A stretch of 64,000 bases of DNA from Streptomyces sp. DG1A-41 (GTDB lineage Bacteria > Actinomycetota > Actinomycetes > Streptomycetales > Streptomycetaceae). A program made the translations under genes and the position numbers. Of the stretch, positions 52,507-64,000 are shown in pieces (position 1 is the first letter of the stretch; each line of letters opens with the position of its first letter). The stretch covers positions 372,001-436,000 of the forward strand of contig NZ_CP146350.1 in the NCBI RefSeq assembly GCF_037055355.1, written 5' to 3'. Under the pieces are notes generated by a model that searched no databases, was not told where the DNA came from, and saw nothing but the letters and a program-made list of their open reading frames with translations.

Positions 52507-53106
52507 GTGCTCGACGCCGATTTCTTCCGCCGTTGGATGACGGCGACCGCCGCGTCCGTCGACCGTGAGGCGGAACGGCTCACCGCCCTCGACTCCCCCA
52601 TCGGGGACGCCGACCACGGCAGCAACCTCCAGCGCGGGTTCACGGCCGTGACGGCGGCCCTGGAGAAGGAGGCCCCCGGCACGCCCGGCGGGATCCTGAC
52701 TCTGGCCGGGCGCCAGCTGATCTCGACGGTCGGCGGCGCCTCGGGGCCGCTGTACGGGACGCTGCTGCGCCGTACCGGCAAGGCGCTCGGGGATGCCTCC
52801 GAGGTCAGTGCGAAGCAGCTGGCCGAGGCGCTGCGGGCCGGGGTGGACGCGGTCATGACGCTCGGCGGTGCCGCGCCGGGCGACAAGACCATGATCGACG
52901 CTCTGGTGCCCGCGGTGGACGCGCTGGGCGACTCGTTCGCTGCGGCCCGGACCGCCGCCGAGGAGGGCGCCGTGGCGACCACACCCTTGCAGGCGCGCAA
53001 GGGCCGGGCGAGCTATCTGGGCGAGCGCAGCATCGGGCACCAGGACCCGGGTGCCACGTCGTCGGCGCTGCTCGTCGCCGGGCTCGCGGAGGCCGCCGGT
53101 GAGTGA
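52507..53106 (+). CDS. dhaL: Dihydroxyacetone kinase, ADP-binding subunit
   Basis: 199 residues; GTG 52507 after AAGGAG. The ADP-Mg-binding site is the Asp-rich loop DSPIGDADHGSNLQRGF, and LGGAAPGDKTMIDALVPA and RKGRASYLGERSIGHQDPGA complete the family pattern. DhaL keeps a bound ADP that is phosphorylated by DhaM and then passes phosphate to dihydroxyacetone on DhaK. Confidence 0.94.
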   Translation: MLDADFFRRWMTATAASVDREAERLTALDSPIGDADHGSNLQRGFTAVTAALEKEAPGTPGGILTLAGRQLISTVGGASGPLYGTLLRRTGKALGDASEVSAKQLAEALRAGVDAVMTLGGAAPGDKTMIDALVPAVDALGDSFAAARTAAEEGAVATTPLQARKGRASYLGERSIGHQDPGATSSALLVAGLAEAAGE

Positions 53107-53509
53107 CGAGCGGCTCGTGGGGATCGTGCTGGTGTCGCACAGCGCGGAGGTGGCCGCTTCGGTCGCCGCGCTGGCGAAGGGGCTCGCCGGCGGTGGTCCG
53201 GCGGTGCCCGTCGCCCCGGCGGGCGGCACCGAGGGCGGCGGGCTCGGTACCAGCGCCGAACTGATCGCCGCGGCGGCGGCGTCCGTCGACCGCGGCGCCG
53301 GCGTCGCCGTGCTGACCGACCTGGGCAGCGCGGTGCTCACCGTGAAGGCGCTGCTCGCGGAGGGCGACGAACTCCCGGAGCAGACACGGCTGGTGGACGC
53401 TCCGTTCGTGGAGGGAGCCGTGGCCGCGGTCGTCACGGCGGCGACCGGGGCGGACCTGGCGGCGGTGGAGTCGGCCGCCGCTGAGGCGTACACCTACCGG
53501 AAGGTGTGA
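53099..53509 (+). CDS. dhaM: PTS phosphoryl carrier, EIIA-mannose-like subunit of dihydroxyacetone kinase
   Basis: 136 residues; the GTG at 53099 overlaps the end of dhaL by eight bases. GIVLVSHSAEVAASVAALA carries the phosphorylated His, GTEGGGLGTSAELI and AVLTDLGSAVLTVKALL follow. It has only the EIIA domain, without fused HPr or EI domains as in E. coli, so it needs the general PTS proteins encoded elsewhere. Confidence 0.93.
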   Translation: MSDERLVGIVLVSHSAEVAASVAALAKGLAGGGPAVPVAPAGGTEGGGLGTSAELIAAAAASVDRGAGVAVLTDLGSAVLTVKALLAEGDELPEQTRLVDAPFVEGAVAAVVTAATGADLAAVESAAAEAYTYRKV

Positions 53510-53592
53510 GTCCGGGCCGGGCGCGCCGGAGAGCGGCGGGCCCGGCGACCATCGGCCCCCGGGCGGCTGGCACCTGACGCTCTGTCAATCGC

Positions 53593-54273
53593 TCAGCGAG
53601 CGCCGACGAATTGTCTCGCCAGCCGCTCCCCCGCCGTCACGGCCGCCGCGTGGTCCTCGATGGGTGACACGCGGGCGTTCTTGAAGACGATGTAGGTGAC
53701 GCCGGACGGCGTGCCGCCGCCTTGCGGATCGGCGCGGATGCCGAGCGCCTTGGCGGTCGTGTAGGACGCCTCCCCGATGACGTCCTGCGGGCCCGTGTCG
53801 CCGACGACCGCGTACTGCACACGGTCGCGGTGGATGACGGCCACGACGGAACCGCCGCCCACGCCGTACTCCCGGTAGTCCCAGATGCGGCTCGGGGCGG
53901 GTACGACGATGAAGGGCAGGCGTTCGGCGCTCAGGGGGCGGCCGTCGGACTGTGCGTAGGCCGTGCTGTCGGAAAAGTACGGGTCCGTGCGGCGGTTGCA
54001 GCGAGGTCCGGGGCGGCCGTCGCAGTCGATGTCCATGTCGGCCTTCCAGAACACGGCGTCGCGGGTGCCACAGACCGGGATGTTCGCGGGTGCGCCGTTG
54101 TCACTGCGGTACCGGCCGCGTGAGACCTGAGTGCAATCCCGCACCTTGACCAGCAGGTCGGCGGCGCTGACGGGATTCTCGCGCCACGGCGCCTGGGGCG
54201 GGGCGGCGGGGGGTGTCGTCGCGGCGAGCAGGGCGGCACTGGCCGCGGCCAGTGTGAGCGACTGGACACGCAC
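53593..54273 (-). CDS. Secreted GH75 chitosanase
   Basis: 226 residues. GTG 54273 gives a signal peptide (MRVQSLTLAAASAALLAATT). The GH75 domain spans most of the rest: ADLLVKVRDCTQVSRGRYRS, VFWKADMDIDCDGRPGPRCN, FIVVPAPSRIWDYREYGVGG, YAVVGDTGPQDVIGEASYTT and GVTYIVFKNARVSPIEDHAA. Acidic residues in DMDIDCDG and GDTGPQDVIGE are the likely catalytic Asp and Glu. It would hydrolyse chitosan outside the cell. Confidence 0.88.
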   Translation of the reverse strand: MRVQSLTLAAASAALLAATTPPAAPPQAPWRENPVSAADLLVKVRDCTQVSRGRYRSDNGAPANIPVCGTRDAVFWKADMDIDCDGRPGPRCNRRTDPYFSDSTAYAQSDGRPLSAERLPFIVVPAPSRIWDYREYGVGGGSVVAVIHRDRVQYAVVGDTGPQDVIGEASYTTAKALGIRADPQGGGTPSGVTYIVFKNARVSPIEDHAAAVTAGERLARQFVGAR

Positions 54274-54388
54274 GATGGAGGAGCCTCTCGTGGGGAACCT
54301 GACGGGCACTCAGCCCAATCTGGCCCGGGGGTGATCCCCCGGCCACCGCTGGGGGGCCGGACGGTGCACGGCCCCAATCTCCGACAGG

Positions 54389-54432
54389 GGCCGGGGGCCT
54401 GAGTCCGCGTAAGGACTCGGGCTCCCCCGGCC
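54389..54432. terminator. Large hairpin in the chitosanase/FN3 divergent gap
   Basis: ggccggggg...gagtcc (54389-54406) pairs with ggactc...cccccggcc (54413-54432) around gcgtaa. The 397-bp region 54277-54673 otherwise shows no supported gene; a minus-strand frame starting MLNLLTAELL at 54532 has no recognisable family. Confidence 0.5.
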
Positions 54433-54673
54433 GCCCGTGCCGGCGCGGGATCTGCGACGACAGCGGTCCCCGCGACAGGCCCGAACTCCCTGATGTACGA
54501 CAGGAGTTCGGCCGTGAGGAGGTTCAGCATACGTAACTCTCCCGGGTGGTCGCGAATGGCGGGAGGTGACGCCCCCACAGAGGGCTCCCTGCACCCGCCC
54601 GCTTGATGTGATCGCGCCAGCCGCGCCATATTGGTCCGGACCATTCCCGAGTGCCGCCCCGGGAGGCAGTGTC

Positions 54674-55660
54674 GTGCGAAACCTTTCCTCTCTCCCCAGC
54701 CATCTCCGTCGCCTCGCGCTCTGCGCGGCTCCGGTCCTGGTCGCCTCCTGCGGCTGGACCGGCACGGGCGAAGGGGACGGCGGCTCTCCGCCCGGCGCGC
54801 CGACAGGCGTCACCGCGACAGCGGGCACGGCGACGAGCGTGCACGTCATGTGGAACACGACCGCCCGGGCCGATGCCTACGAGGTGTATCGCGGCACCAC
54901 GAAGGTCAGGGAAGTGCCGGGCTTGAAGCACATGGTGGACATCACCAGGCTCCGGCCCTCCACCCTGTATGTCTTCACCGTGCGGGCGCGGGACGCCGAG
55001 GGGCGGCTGGGACCGCGCAGCCGGGAGGTCCGGGCGAGGACACCCGCGGCCGTCGCACACGACCACTTGGCACCCACTCGCCCGTCGGCTCCGCACGGCC
55101 GGGCGGCAGGCAGCCGGGCGGTCCAGCTGTCCTGGTCCGCCTCGACGGACGACCGGGGCGTGGCGTCGTACGACATCCATCAGGGGGACGCGAAGACCCA
55201 CAGCGTCAGCGGGTCTCAGACGGCCGCCGTGGTCACGGGGCTGCGGCCCGGCACGGCCTACTCGTTCACCGTCCGGGCCAGGGACGCGGCCGGGAACGTC
55301 TCCCCCGCCGCTCCCGCCGTCCGTGTCACCACGCCGGGCACGGACGACGGCCGAGCGACGGCCCCCACCGGCTTCCGGGCGACGAGCCACCGGGCGGACG
55401 GGGCGTACTACGTCGACCTGAGCTGGGTGCCGCCGCGCGTGGACGGTGAGGTCACCGAGTACCAGATCCATCTGGACGGCCGGCCCGCCACCTCTCTGGT
55501 GTACGGCGGGGACGCGCCGCGCGACCGGGCCGCGTACAGCTTCTACGTGGGACGGGACGCCGGTGTCAGCCACCGGGTCCGGGTCCGGGCGATGCTGCCG
55601 GACGGCACCTGGGGAGGCTTCTCGACGGAGCGGACGGTGACGACGGGTCGGGAGCGCTGA
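54674..55660 (+). CDS. Lipoprotein with fibronectin type III repeats
   Basis: 328 residues; GTG 54674 after GGGAGG. A lipoprotein signal ends in LVASC. Three FN3-like modules follow, at about 45-120 (APTGVTATAGTATSVHVMWN, YVFTVRARDAEG), 125-215 (AVQLSWSASTDDRGVASYDI, YSFTVRARDAAGNVSP) and 225-325 (VDLSWVPPRVDGEVTEYQIH). FN3 modules usually space catalytic or binding domains in chitinolytic secretomes; here no catalytic domain is attached. Its divergent neighbour is a chitosanase. Confidence 0.88.
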   Translation: MRNLSSLPSHLRRLALCAAPVLVASCGWTGTGEGDGGSPPGAPTGVTATAGTATSVHVMWNTTARADAYEVYRGTTKVREVPGLKHMVDITRLRPSTLYVFTVRARDAEGRLGPRSREVRARTPAAVAHDHLAPTRPSAPHGRAAGSRAVQLSWSASTDDRGVASYDIHQGDAKTHSVSGSQTAAVVTGLRPGTAYSFTVRARDAAGNVSPAAPAVRVTTPGTDDGRATAPTGFRATSHRADGAYYVDLSWVPPRVDGEVTEYQIHLDGRPATSLVYGGDAPRDRAAYSFYVGRDAGVSHRVRVRAMLPDGTWGGFSTERTVTTGRER

Positions 55661-55829
55661 CGCGCTCCTCGGCATGGTCCGGCCGTGGGAACCCGTCACC
55701 TGCACGGGGGCACCCGGGGTGCGGCCGGGGCCGGGGTCGCCTTGGCTGACTCTGAGGCAGCACGGGCGTTCCCCGACCTCGGCGGCGCAAGGGATGTACC
55801 GCCAACCGTGCCGCCGGAGGGCAGTCCAT

Positions 55830-56372
55830 ATGCGCAACTCATCGCCAGTTCTCCGCTCCGGCCTGACCGTGGCAGCCGCCGCCGCGCTGCCCCTCGCCCT
55901 GGCCGCGGTGCCCGCAGCCGCGGGCCCGGGCATCTCCGTGAGCACCACGGGTTCCACGGTGTCGGTCACGACCAGCGCGTGCACCCAGATCAACGGCAGC
56001 TGGGGCACCGCCTCGCTCCTCACCAGCAGTCAGGGCAGCTTCGCACAAGGGCGTCAGGTGACCCTGTCGGGGACGTCGACCAGCCAGTCCGCTGCCTGGT
56101 CGAACGTCACCTCGGGGACGTACACCGTCATCGTCATCTGCTCGGACGGCACCACCGCGGGCACGCAGTCCGTCGTCGTCTCCCCCGCCGCCTCTCCCAC
56201 GAGGTCGCCGTCCCCCTCGGCCTCACCGTCCCGCGGGGTCATGGGCGGGGTCGGCGGGAGCGCCACGGACTACGGCACCGTCACGCTGGTGGCGGGCGGC
56301 ACGCTGGTCGGGACCGGCCTCCTCGCGACGGCCTGGTACCTGCGCCGGCGCAACAGGCCGTACCGGCTCTGA
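55830..56372 (+). CDS. Secreted protein with C-terminal membrane anchor
   Basis: 180 residues; ATG 55830 after GGAGGG. Signal peptide (LTVAAAAALPLALAAVPAAA), a Ser/Thr-rich beta domain with two Cys (SVTTSACTQINGSWGTASLL, VTSGTYTVIVICSDGTTAGT), a Pro/Ser linker, and a C-terminal helix (TLVAGGTLVGTGLLATAWYL) with a basic end RRRNRPYRL. This is a typical Streptomyces cell-surface protein layout. The function is unknown. Confidence 0.8.
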   Translation: MRNSSPVLRSGLTVAAAAALPLALAAVPAAAGPGISVSTTGSTVSVTTSACTQINGSWGTASLLTSSQGSFAQGRQVTLSGTSTSQSAAWSNVTSGTYTVIVICSDGTTAGTQSVVVSPAASPTRSPSPSASPSRGVMGGVGGSATDYGTVTLVAGGTLVGTGLLATAWYLRRRNRPYRL

Positions 56373-56384
56373 TCCGGTACGCAT

Positions 56385-56426
56385 GGCGGCCCGCCCTCCC
56401 GAAGCGCTCCGGTCGGGCGGGCCGCC
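56385..56426. terminator. Bidirectional terminator between convergent genes
   Basis: Perfect 12-bp arms ggcggcccgccc (56385-56396) and gggcgggccgcc (56415-56426) with an 18-nt loop. The position between two convergent genes supports termination in both directions. Confidence 0.75.
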
Positions 56427-56461
56427 GTCACGTCCCGGTCAGGCCGGGCGATCAACAGGCC

Positions 56462-57004
56462 CTAGCTGTCGGGGAGTTCGGCGAAGTCCGCCAGGGCGCG
56501 CCTGAGCCATTGGGTCCAGAACGTCTCCAGGTCGATGCCGGCCTGGAGCACCAGATGGCGCAGCCGGTCCTCGGTGCCGTCCCGGCCGGGCGGGAAGTCG
56601 CGCTTCTCGATCTCCTGGTACTCCGCCAGCTGCCGCTCGTGCAGCTCCAGGTGGCGTCGCAGATCGACCTCCAGACCCGCGGTGCCGACCACGGCCGCCG
56701 CCCTCAGCCGCAGCAGCAGCGCGTCGCGGTGCGGCTTGGGGTCCTGGGAAGCGGCCGTCCAGCGGGCCAGTTCGGCGCGGCCCGCCGGAAGGACTTCGTA
56801 GTTCTTCTTCTGCCCGCGCGTCGGCTGCTCGGCGGGCAGCGCCCGGATCAGTCCGTCGGTCTCCAGCTTTCCCAGCTCGCGATAGATCTGCTGGTGCGTC
56901 GCGGACCAGAAGTACCCGATCGACCGGTCGAACCGGCGGGTCAGCTCCAGCCCGGACGACGGCTTCTCGAGCAGGGCGGTGAGGATCGCGTGCGGGAGTG
57001 ACAT
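56462..57004 (-). CDS. PadR-family transcriptional regulator
   Basis: 180 residues; ATG 57004. The winged helix is SLPHAILTALLEKPSSGLEL, ATHQQIYRELGKLETDGLIR and KKNYEVLPAGRAELARW, followed by the long helical C-terminal dimerisation domain of the PadR-s2 type. It lies 28 bases after fadH on the same strand and is probably co-transcribed, so it likely regulates that promoter. Confidence 0.88.
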   Translation of the reverse strand: MSLPHAILTALLEKPSSGLELTRRFDRSIGYFWSATHQQIYRELGKLETDGLIRALPAEQPTRGQKKNYEVLPAGRAELARWTAASQDPKPHRDALLLRLRAAAVVGTAGLEVDLRRHLELHERQLAEYQEIEKRDFPPGRDGTEDRLRHLVLQAGIDLETFWTQWLRRALADFAELPDS

Positions 57005-57032
57005 GGCCTCATCCTAGGGACGCGTTACCGCA

Positions 57033-60315
<3,283 letters not shown>

Positions 60316-60343
60316 AAGCGGTCACCGGCTCGTGGGGGGGCGG

Positions 60344-60712
60344 TCACCGGCTTTCGAGGCGCACGTGCAGTTCCGTTTCCTGGTCGCCGGAGACCGCGCT
60401 CAGGTCCCGCACGGCGAACAGCGAGTCCAGCCTCATGCGGAACTGCTCGATCGCCCAGTAACCGCCGTGCAGGTCGGCGTCGACGGAGGACGACAGCCGG
60501 GCCGGTCGCGCGCCCTCGTGCGTGTCGGCGACGTCGAACGTGCCGAGCCACACGGTCGGACGGGTCTCGTGCAGGTCCTCGGGTACGTCCTCGGCGCACC
60601 GGTCGGACTCGAAGCAGGCGCACAGCGTGTCGAACACGATCCGGGCGTCCTGCTTGCTGCACCCGCTGATCTCCACCGAGACGGAGTGGGGATGCGGCTG
60701 CTCAGGGTCCAT
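60344..60712 (-). CDS. Conserved hypothetical protein
   Basis: 122 residues; ATG 60712 after GAGGAGCG. Content: HSVSVEISGCSKQDARIVFD, TLCACFESDRCAEDVPEDLH, VWLGTFDVADTHEGARPARL and GGYWAIEQFRMRLDSLFAVR. It resembles no family recognised here. No signal or membrane segment. A direct repeat (cggtcaccggct, 60320 and 60342 regions) separates it from the M20 gene. Confidence 0.7.
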   Translation of the reverse strand: MDPEQPHPHSVSVEISGCSKQDARIVFDTLCACFESDRCAEDVPEDLHETRPTVWLGTFDVADTHEGARPARLSSSVDADLHGGYWAIEQFRMRLDSLFAVRDLSAVSGDQETELHVRLESR

Positions 60713-60947
60713 CGTGATCGCTCCTCTCGTGGCGTATCCGCCCCTACCCCAGCAAAGCACCACCTTCTGCCGGGCACTACCGGCGGTGCCCCTGCCGTGA
60801 TGACGAGTTTGCGGAGCGGTCCGCTCCGTGTTGGGAGATGGTGGAAGGTGACGTGCGGGGCCTCGGAATCGACGGCCTCGCGCGGTAGAAGATGGGGTGT
60901 CGGCACCGTGACGGTGTGCCGCGAGATCGGCGAAGGCGGGGCGTGGG

Positions 60948-63026
60948 ATGAGTGCAGCCGGGTCTCCCATGGCCGGGGGCGACGAGCCGCCGCGTGCGCC
61001 GGCTCGTCCGAGCGGGCTGCTCGACGTCCTGCGCGTGGCCTCGGTGGTGCTGGACGCCGAGGGCCGCATCGTGCTGTGGAGCCCCCAGGCCGAGGAGCTG
61101 TTCGGCTACGAGGCGCGGGAGGCGCTGGGGCAGTACGCCGCCCGGATCATGGTCCACGAGCAGCACCTCGACCTCGTGGTCAAGCTGTTCGCGGACGTCA
61201 TGGGCACCGGCCAGAGCTGGGCCGGGGCCTTCCCCGTCCGCCGCAAGGACGGCACCACGCGCCTCGTGGAGTTCCGCAACATGCGGCTGCTGGACGACCA
61301 GGGGGACGTCTACGCGCTCGGTCTGTGCGCCGACCAGTCGACCGTGCACCGGCTGGAGCGCGAGGTGGCGCTGTCGACGCGGATGATCGCCCAGTCGCCG
61401 ATCGGTCTGGCCGTGCTGGACACCGATCTGCGGTACGTCTCGGTCAACCCGGCGCTGGAGGAGCTCAACGGCGTGCCGGCCGAGGAGCATCTGGGCCGGA
61501 CGGTCCGCGAGGTGGTGCCGCGGATGGACGTCGACGCCCTGGAGGCCGCGGCGCGCCGGGTGCTGGACTCCGGACAGCCGGTCGTCGACCAGTCCACGAT
61601 CGGGCGCACCCCGGCCGACCCGCACCGGGACCACGCCTGGTCGATCTCGCTGTACCGGCTGGAGAACGCCTTCGGGACCGTCCTGGGCGTGGCCGTCTCG
61701 ATCGTCGACGTCACCGAGCAGTACCGCGCGGGCATCGAGGCCGAGGCCGCGCGGCGCCGCCTGGCCCTGATCGCCGACGCCTCCGGCCGCATCGGCACCT
61801 CGCTGGACCTGGACCGCACGGCCCGTGAGCTCGCCGACGTGGCGGTGCCGGAACTGGCCGACATCGCGGCCGTCGACCTGCTGGACGCGGTGGTGCAGGG
61901 CCGGCGCACCAGCCTCGGACCTGCCGAGGCGGCCGTGATCCGCGCACTGGCGGTCCAGGGGTACGACTCCGCCGAGGCGCTGGAGGCGGCCGACCCACCC
62001 GGGCAGGTGGCCCGGTACGCGCCCGACCGGCTCGTCACCGAGTGCGTGCGCACGGCCGGTGCCGTGATGCTGCCGGAGGTCAAGGACGAGGACCTGCCGC
62101 GCATCGCCCGGTCCCCGGAGGCGGCCGAGTTGCTGGGCCGGGCCGGGGTGCACTCGTATCTGGCGGTGCCGTTGATCGCGCGCGGCGAGGTGCTGGGCGC
62201 CCTCGACCTGAAGCGCACCCGCAATCCGCTGCCCTTCACCGAGGACGACCTGCTGCTGGCCCGCGAACTGGCCGCACGGGCCGCCGTGCAGATCGACAAC
62301 GCCCGCTGGTACCAGAGCGCCCGCGACACCGCGCTCACCCTCCAGCGCAGCCTGCTGCCCAGCCATCCGCCCGTGACGGGCGGGCTGGAGGTCGCCTCCC
62401 GCTACCAGCCGGCCGGGGCCACGAGCGAGGTGGGCGGCGACTGGTTCGACGTGATCGGTCTGGAGGGCGGCAAGACCGCGCTCGTCGTGGGTGACGTGAT
62501 GGGCAGCGGCATCCCCGCGGCGGCGACCATGGGGCGGCTGCGTACGGCGACCAATACGCTGGCCTCCCTCGACCTCGATCCGGCCCTGCTCCTGGAACAC
62601 CTCGACAAGATCACCGCAGGGCTGGAGCAGGCCATCGCCACCTGCGTCTACGCCGTCCACGACCCGCGTCTGCGCCAGTGCCGGATCGCCAACGCCGGGC
62701 ATCTGCCGCCGGTGCGCGTCCGGGCCGGCCGGCCTCCCGAGCTGCTCGACCTGCCGACCGGGGTGCCGCTCGGCGTCGGCGGTGTCGCCTTCTCCACGAC
62801 GACCGTCGACCTGGAGCCGGGAGACCGGCTGGTGTTCTACACCGACGGTCTCGTCGAGACCCGGCGCGACTCGCTCGACGATCGGCTCGACACGCTGCTG
62901 TCCCTGCTCGAAGGGCCCGACCGCCCGCTGGAGGAGCTCTGCGACCTGCTGCTGCGCACCCTGCACGAGCCGGACAACTTCGACGACGTGGCACTGCTCA
63001 TCGCGCGGGCGACGGCACCCGACTGA
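60948..63026 (+). CDS. PAS-PAS-GAF-SpoIIE serine phosphatase
   Basis: 692 residues; ATG 60948. Domains: PAS at about 20-135 (VLDAEGRIVLWSPQAEELFG, GYEAREALG); a second PAS at about 140-260 (LAVLDTDLRYVSVNPALEEL); GAF at about 270-445 (YLAVPLIARGEVLGALDLKR, VQIDNARWYQSARDTALTLQ); PP2C/SpoIIE at about 455-690 with metal motifs SEVGGDWFDVIGLEGG, LVVGDVMGSGIPAAATMG and FDDVALLIAR. It is typical of the many Streptomyces phosphatases that reset anti-anti-sigma factors in response to signals. No kinase domain is fused. Confidence 0.92.
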   Translation: MSAAGSPMAGGDEPPRAPARPSGLLDVLRVASVVLDAEGRIVLWSPQAEELFGYEAREALGQYAARIMVHEQHLDLVVKLFADVMGTGQSWAGAFPVRRKDGTTRLVEFRNMRLLDDQGDVYALGLCADQSTVHRLEREVALSTRMIAQSPIGLAVLDTDLRYVSVNPALEELNGVPAEEHLGRTVREVVPRMDVDALEAAARRVLDSGQPVVDQSTIGRTPADPHRDHAWSISLYRLENAFGTVLGVAVSIVDVTEQYRAGIEAEAARRRLALIADASGRIGTSLDLDRTARELADVAVPELADIAAVDLLDAVVQGRRTSLGPAEAAVIRALAVQGYDSAEALEAADPPGQVARYAPDRLVTECVRTAGAVMLPEVKDEDLPRIARSPEAAELLGRAGVHSYLAVPLIARGEVLGALDLKRTRNPLPFTEDDLLLARELAARAAVQIDNARWYQSARDTALTLQRSLLPSHPPVTGGLEVASRYQPAGATSEVGGDWFDVIGLEGGKTALVVGDVMGSGIPAAATMGRLRTATNTLASLDLDPALLLEHLDKITAGLEQAIATCVYAVHDPRLRQCRIANAGHLPPVRVRAGRPPELLDLPTGVPLGVGGVAFSTTTVDLEPGDRLVFYTDGLVETRRDSLDDRLDTLLSLLEGPDRPLEELCDLLLRTLHEPDNFDDVALLIARATAPD

Positions 63027-63063
63027 GCGAGTGCCACCGGCGTTCGGCTGCGCGCCCGGGCCG

Positions 63064-63858
63064 TTACGGTGCGACGCCGATCACGACATGGGCGTACAGC
63101 TCCTCCGAGACGGCCAGGTGTGCCGTCAGGCCGCTGCGTTCGAAGGCGTCGAGGGCGGTCGGTGCCTGGTGGCGGCTGGTCTCCACCAGGACGCAGCCGC
63201 CGGGCGCGAGCCAGCGGGGCGCCTCGGCCGCGACCCGGCGCAGGACGTCGAGGCCGTCCGCGCCGCCGTCGAGGGCGGCCAGCGGTTCGTGGGCGCGGGC
63301 CTCCAGCGGCAGCAGGCCGATCTCGTCGCTCGGTACGTACGGCACGTTGGCCGCGAGGATGCCGACACGGCCCCGCAGGTCGCCGGGCAGCGCCTCGAAC
63401 AGGTCGCCCTGGTGGACATGACCGCCGGCGGCGGCGACGTTGCCGCGGGCGCAGCGCACCGCGGCGGGGTCGATGTCGGCGGCGTGCAGTTCGACGCGGC
63501 CGAGTCCGGCGGCCAGCGCCGCGCCGACGGCGCCCGAGCCGCAGCACAGGTCCACGACGACACCGGCGCCGGGCGCCCGGGCCAGGGCCTGCTCGACCAG
63601 GAATTCGGTGCGGCGGCGCGGCACGAAGACGCCCGGGCCGACGGTGATGCGCAGGCCCCGGAACTCGGCCCAGCCGACGACGAGTTCGAGGGGCAGGCCC
63701 GCGACGCGGCGTTCGACCATGGCGGCGGCTTCGGCCGGGGTACGGGCGGTGGCGAGGATCAACTCGGCCTCGTCCTCGGCGAAGACGCAGCCCGCGGTGC
63801 GCAGGGCGGCGACGACGGAGTCACGGGAGGACGGTGGAACGGGAGACACGGAGGGCAT
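63064..63858 (-). CDS. Putative protein N5-glutamine methyltransferase (PrmC-related)
   Basis: 264 residues; ATG 63858. The Rossmann methyltransferase core has VVDLCCGSGAVGAALAAGLG (motif I) and LHAADIDPAAVRCARGNV. The catalytic loop, NPPY in PrmC, reads AANVPYVPSDEIGLL, as in the PrmC-related subfamily found in actinobacteria. GVFVPRRRTEFLVEQALAR precedes motif I. The true PrmC that methylates release factors is expected elsewhere, so this paralog may have another target. Confidence 0.85.
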   Translation of the reverse strand: MPSVSPVPPSSRDSVVAALRTAGCVFAEDEAELILATARTPAEAAAMVERRVAGLPLELVVGWAEFRGLRITVGPGVFVPRRRTEFLVEQALARAPGAGVVVDLCCGSGAVGAALAAGLGRVELHAADIDPAAVRCARGNVAAAGGHVHQGDLFEALPGDLRGRVGILAANVPYVPSDEIGLLPLEARAHEPLAALDGGADGLDVLRRVAAEAPRWLAPGGCVLVETSRHQAPTALDAFERSGLTAHLAVSEELYAHVVIGVAP

Positions 63859-64000
63859 GGAAGCCAGGAGCCTTTCGAGATTCGAAGGGCACTCCTGCGG
63901 TCGCCTACGGCCGGCGATCCGCGCGACATCGAGGAGAGAGCACCCGGGCTGACACAGCGGAAATGGGTCTCACCTCCTCGGTTCGGCGACGGCTGGGTCC
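63859..64000. other. Upstream region of the methyltransferase gene, right edge
   Basis: No gene start, tRNA or clear operator was seen in the last 142 bases. The neighbouring gene to the right is outside the window. Confidence 0.5.

Noticed and set aside
54310..54534. Small minus-strand frame starting MLNLLTAELL upstream of the chitosanase
   Set aside because: Composition turns into Pro/Arg-rich shadow after about 30 residues, and a large hairpin lies inside it.
63859..64000. tRNA or riboswitch at the right edge
   Set aside because: No cloverleaf or conserved aptamer core could be drawn from the 142 bases.

Overview
The window is high-GC actinobacterial DNA with the habits of a Streptomyces chromosome: GTG and TTG starts, Tat-type lipoprotein signals, several saprophytic carbohydrate-active enzymes, anti-sigma-network style phosphatases, and sugar ABC importers without their own ATPase. 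It reads as an accessory arm rather than a housekeeping core. Two properties stand out: many genes are broken or reduced to fragments, and ion-homeostasis and membrane-stress genes are clustered.

Positions 1-8.7 kb hold a minus-strand locus for degrading type II arabinogalactan or pectin side chains. From promoter to distal end it has a decayed GH27 alpha-galactosidase, a solute-binding lipoprotein, two MalFG-type permeases, a secreted right-handed beta-helix lyase-like protein, a GH43 exo-galactanase with FIVAR and CBM35 modules, and a GH53 endo-galactanase that runs off the left edge. A LacI-type operator lies ahead of the GH27 remnant. A PaaX-like regulator and a distinctly lower-GC secreted GH5 cellulase follow (8.8-11.5 kb).

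Positions 11.57-14.7 kb are a gene graveyard. An IS3-type left end with a truncated orfA is followed by pieces of an aldehyde dehydrogenase, a CocE-type hydrolase, an acyl-CoA ligase and an enoyl-CoA hydratase, and at the far side a C-terminal scrap of an ISAzo13 transposase. Next comes a sugar-diacid locus (14.8-20.2 kb): an IclR regulator, a frameshifted kdgD, a gudD reduced to its two ends and further disrupted by a 17-bp tandem duplication, and an intact tripartite tricarboxylate transporter (tctCBA).

Positions 20.4-31.6 kb carry an acyl-CoA dehydrogenase, a cysteine-rich copper-protein-like gene, small stress-type genes (one with a SigB-like promoter), an NCS1 permease ending in a zinc-finger-like tail, a FAH-family pseudogene, a KhtT/CPA2 antiporter pair, an AlkZ-like winged-helix protein, and fused scraps of two flavin-dependent genes. 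Positions 31.8-43.5 kb are rich in ion and membrane functions: a YbdK-type ligase, a stomatin/NfeD pair, NhaA, a PucR/CdaR-like regulator, an NhaP remnant, a ClC channel with CBS domains, and a phosphatase-marR operon. Palindromic TTTGCAT/ATGCAAA sites mark three promoters around this marR gene, and a 26-nt leader element is shared by the two sodium/proton antiporter loci.

Positions 43.5-51.0 kb form an operon of a YqiJ-like membrane protein, a flotillin and a roughly 1,600-residue AAA ATPase that carries one frameshift. The remainder holds dhaKLM, a GH75 chitosanase, a fibronectin-III lipoprotein, a wall or membrane-anchored small protein, a fadH-padR operon with a divergent M20-like peptidase, a PAS-GAF-SpoIIE phosphatase and a PrmC-like methyltransferase. 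No tRNA, rRNA or CRISPR array was seen. All functions are assigned from reading translations by eye. No database search was run.
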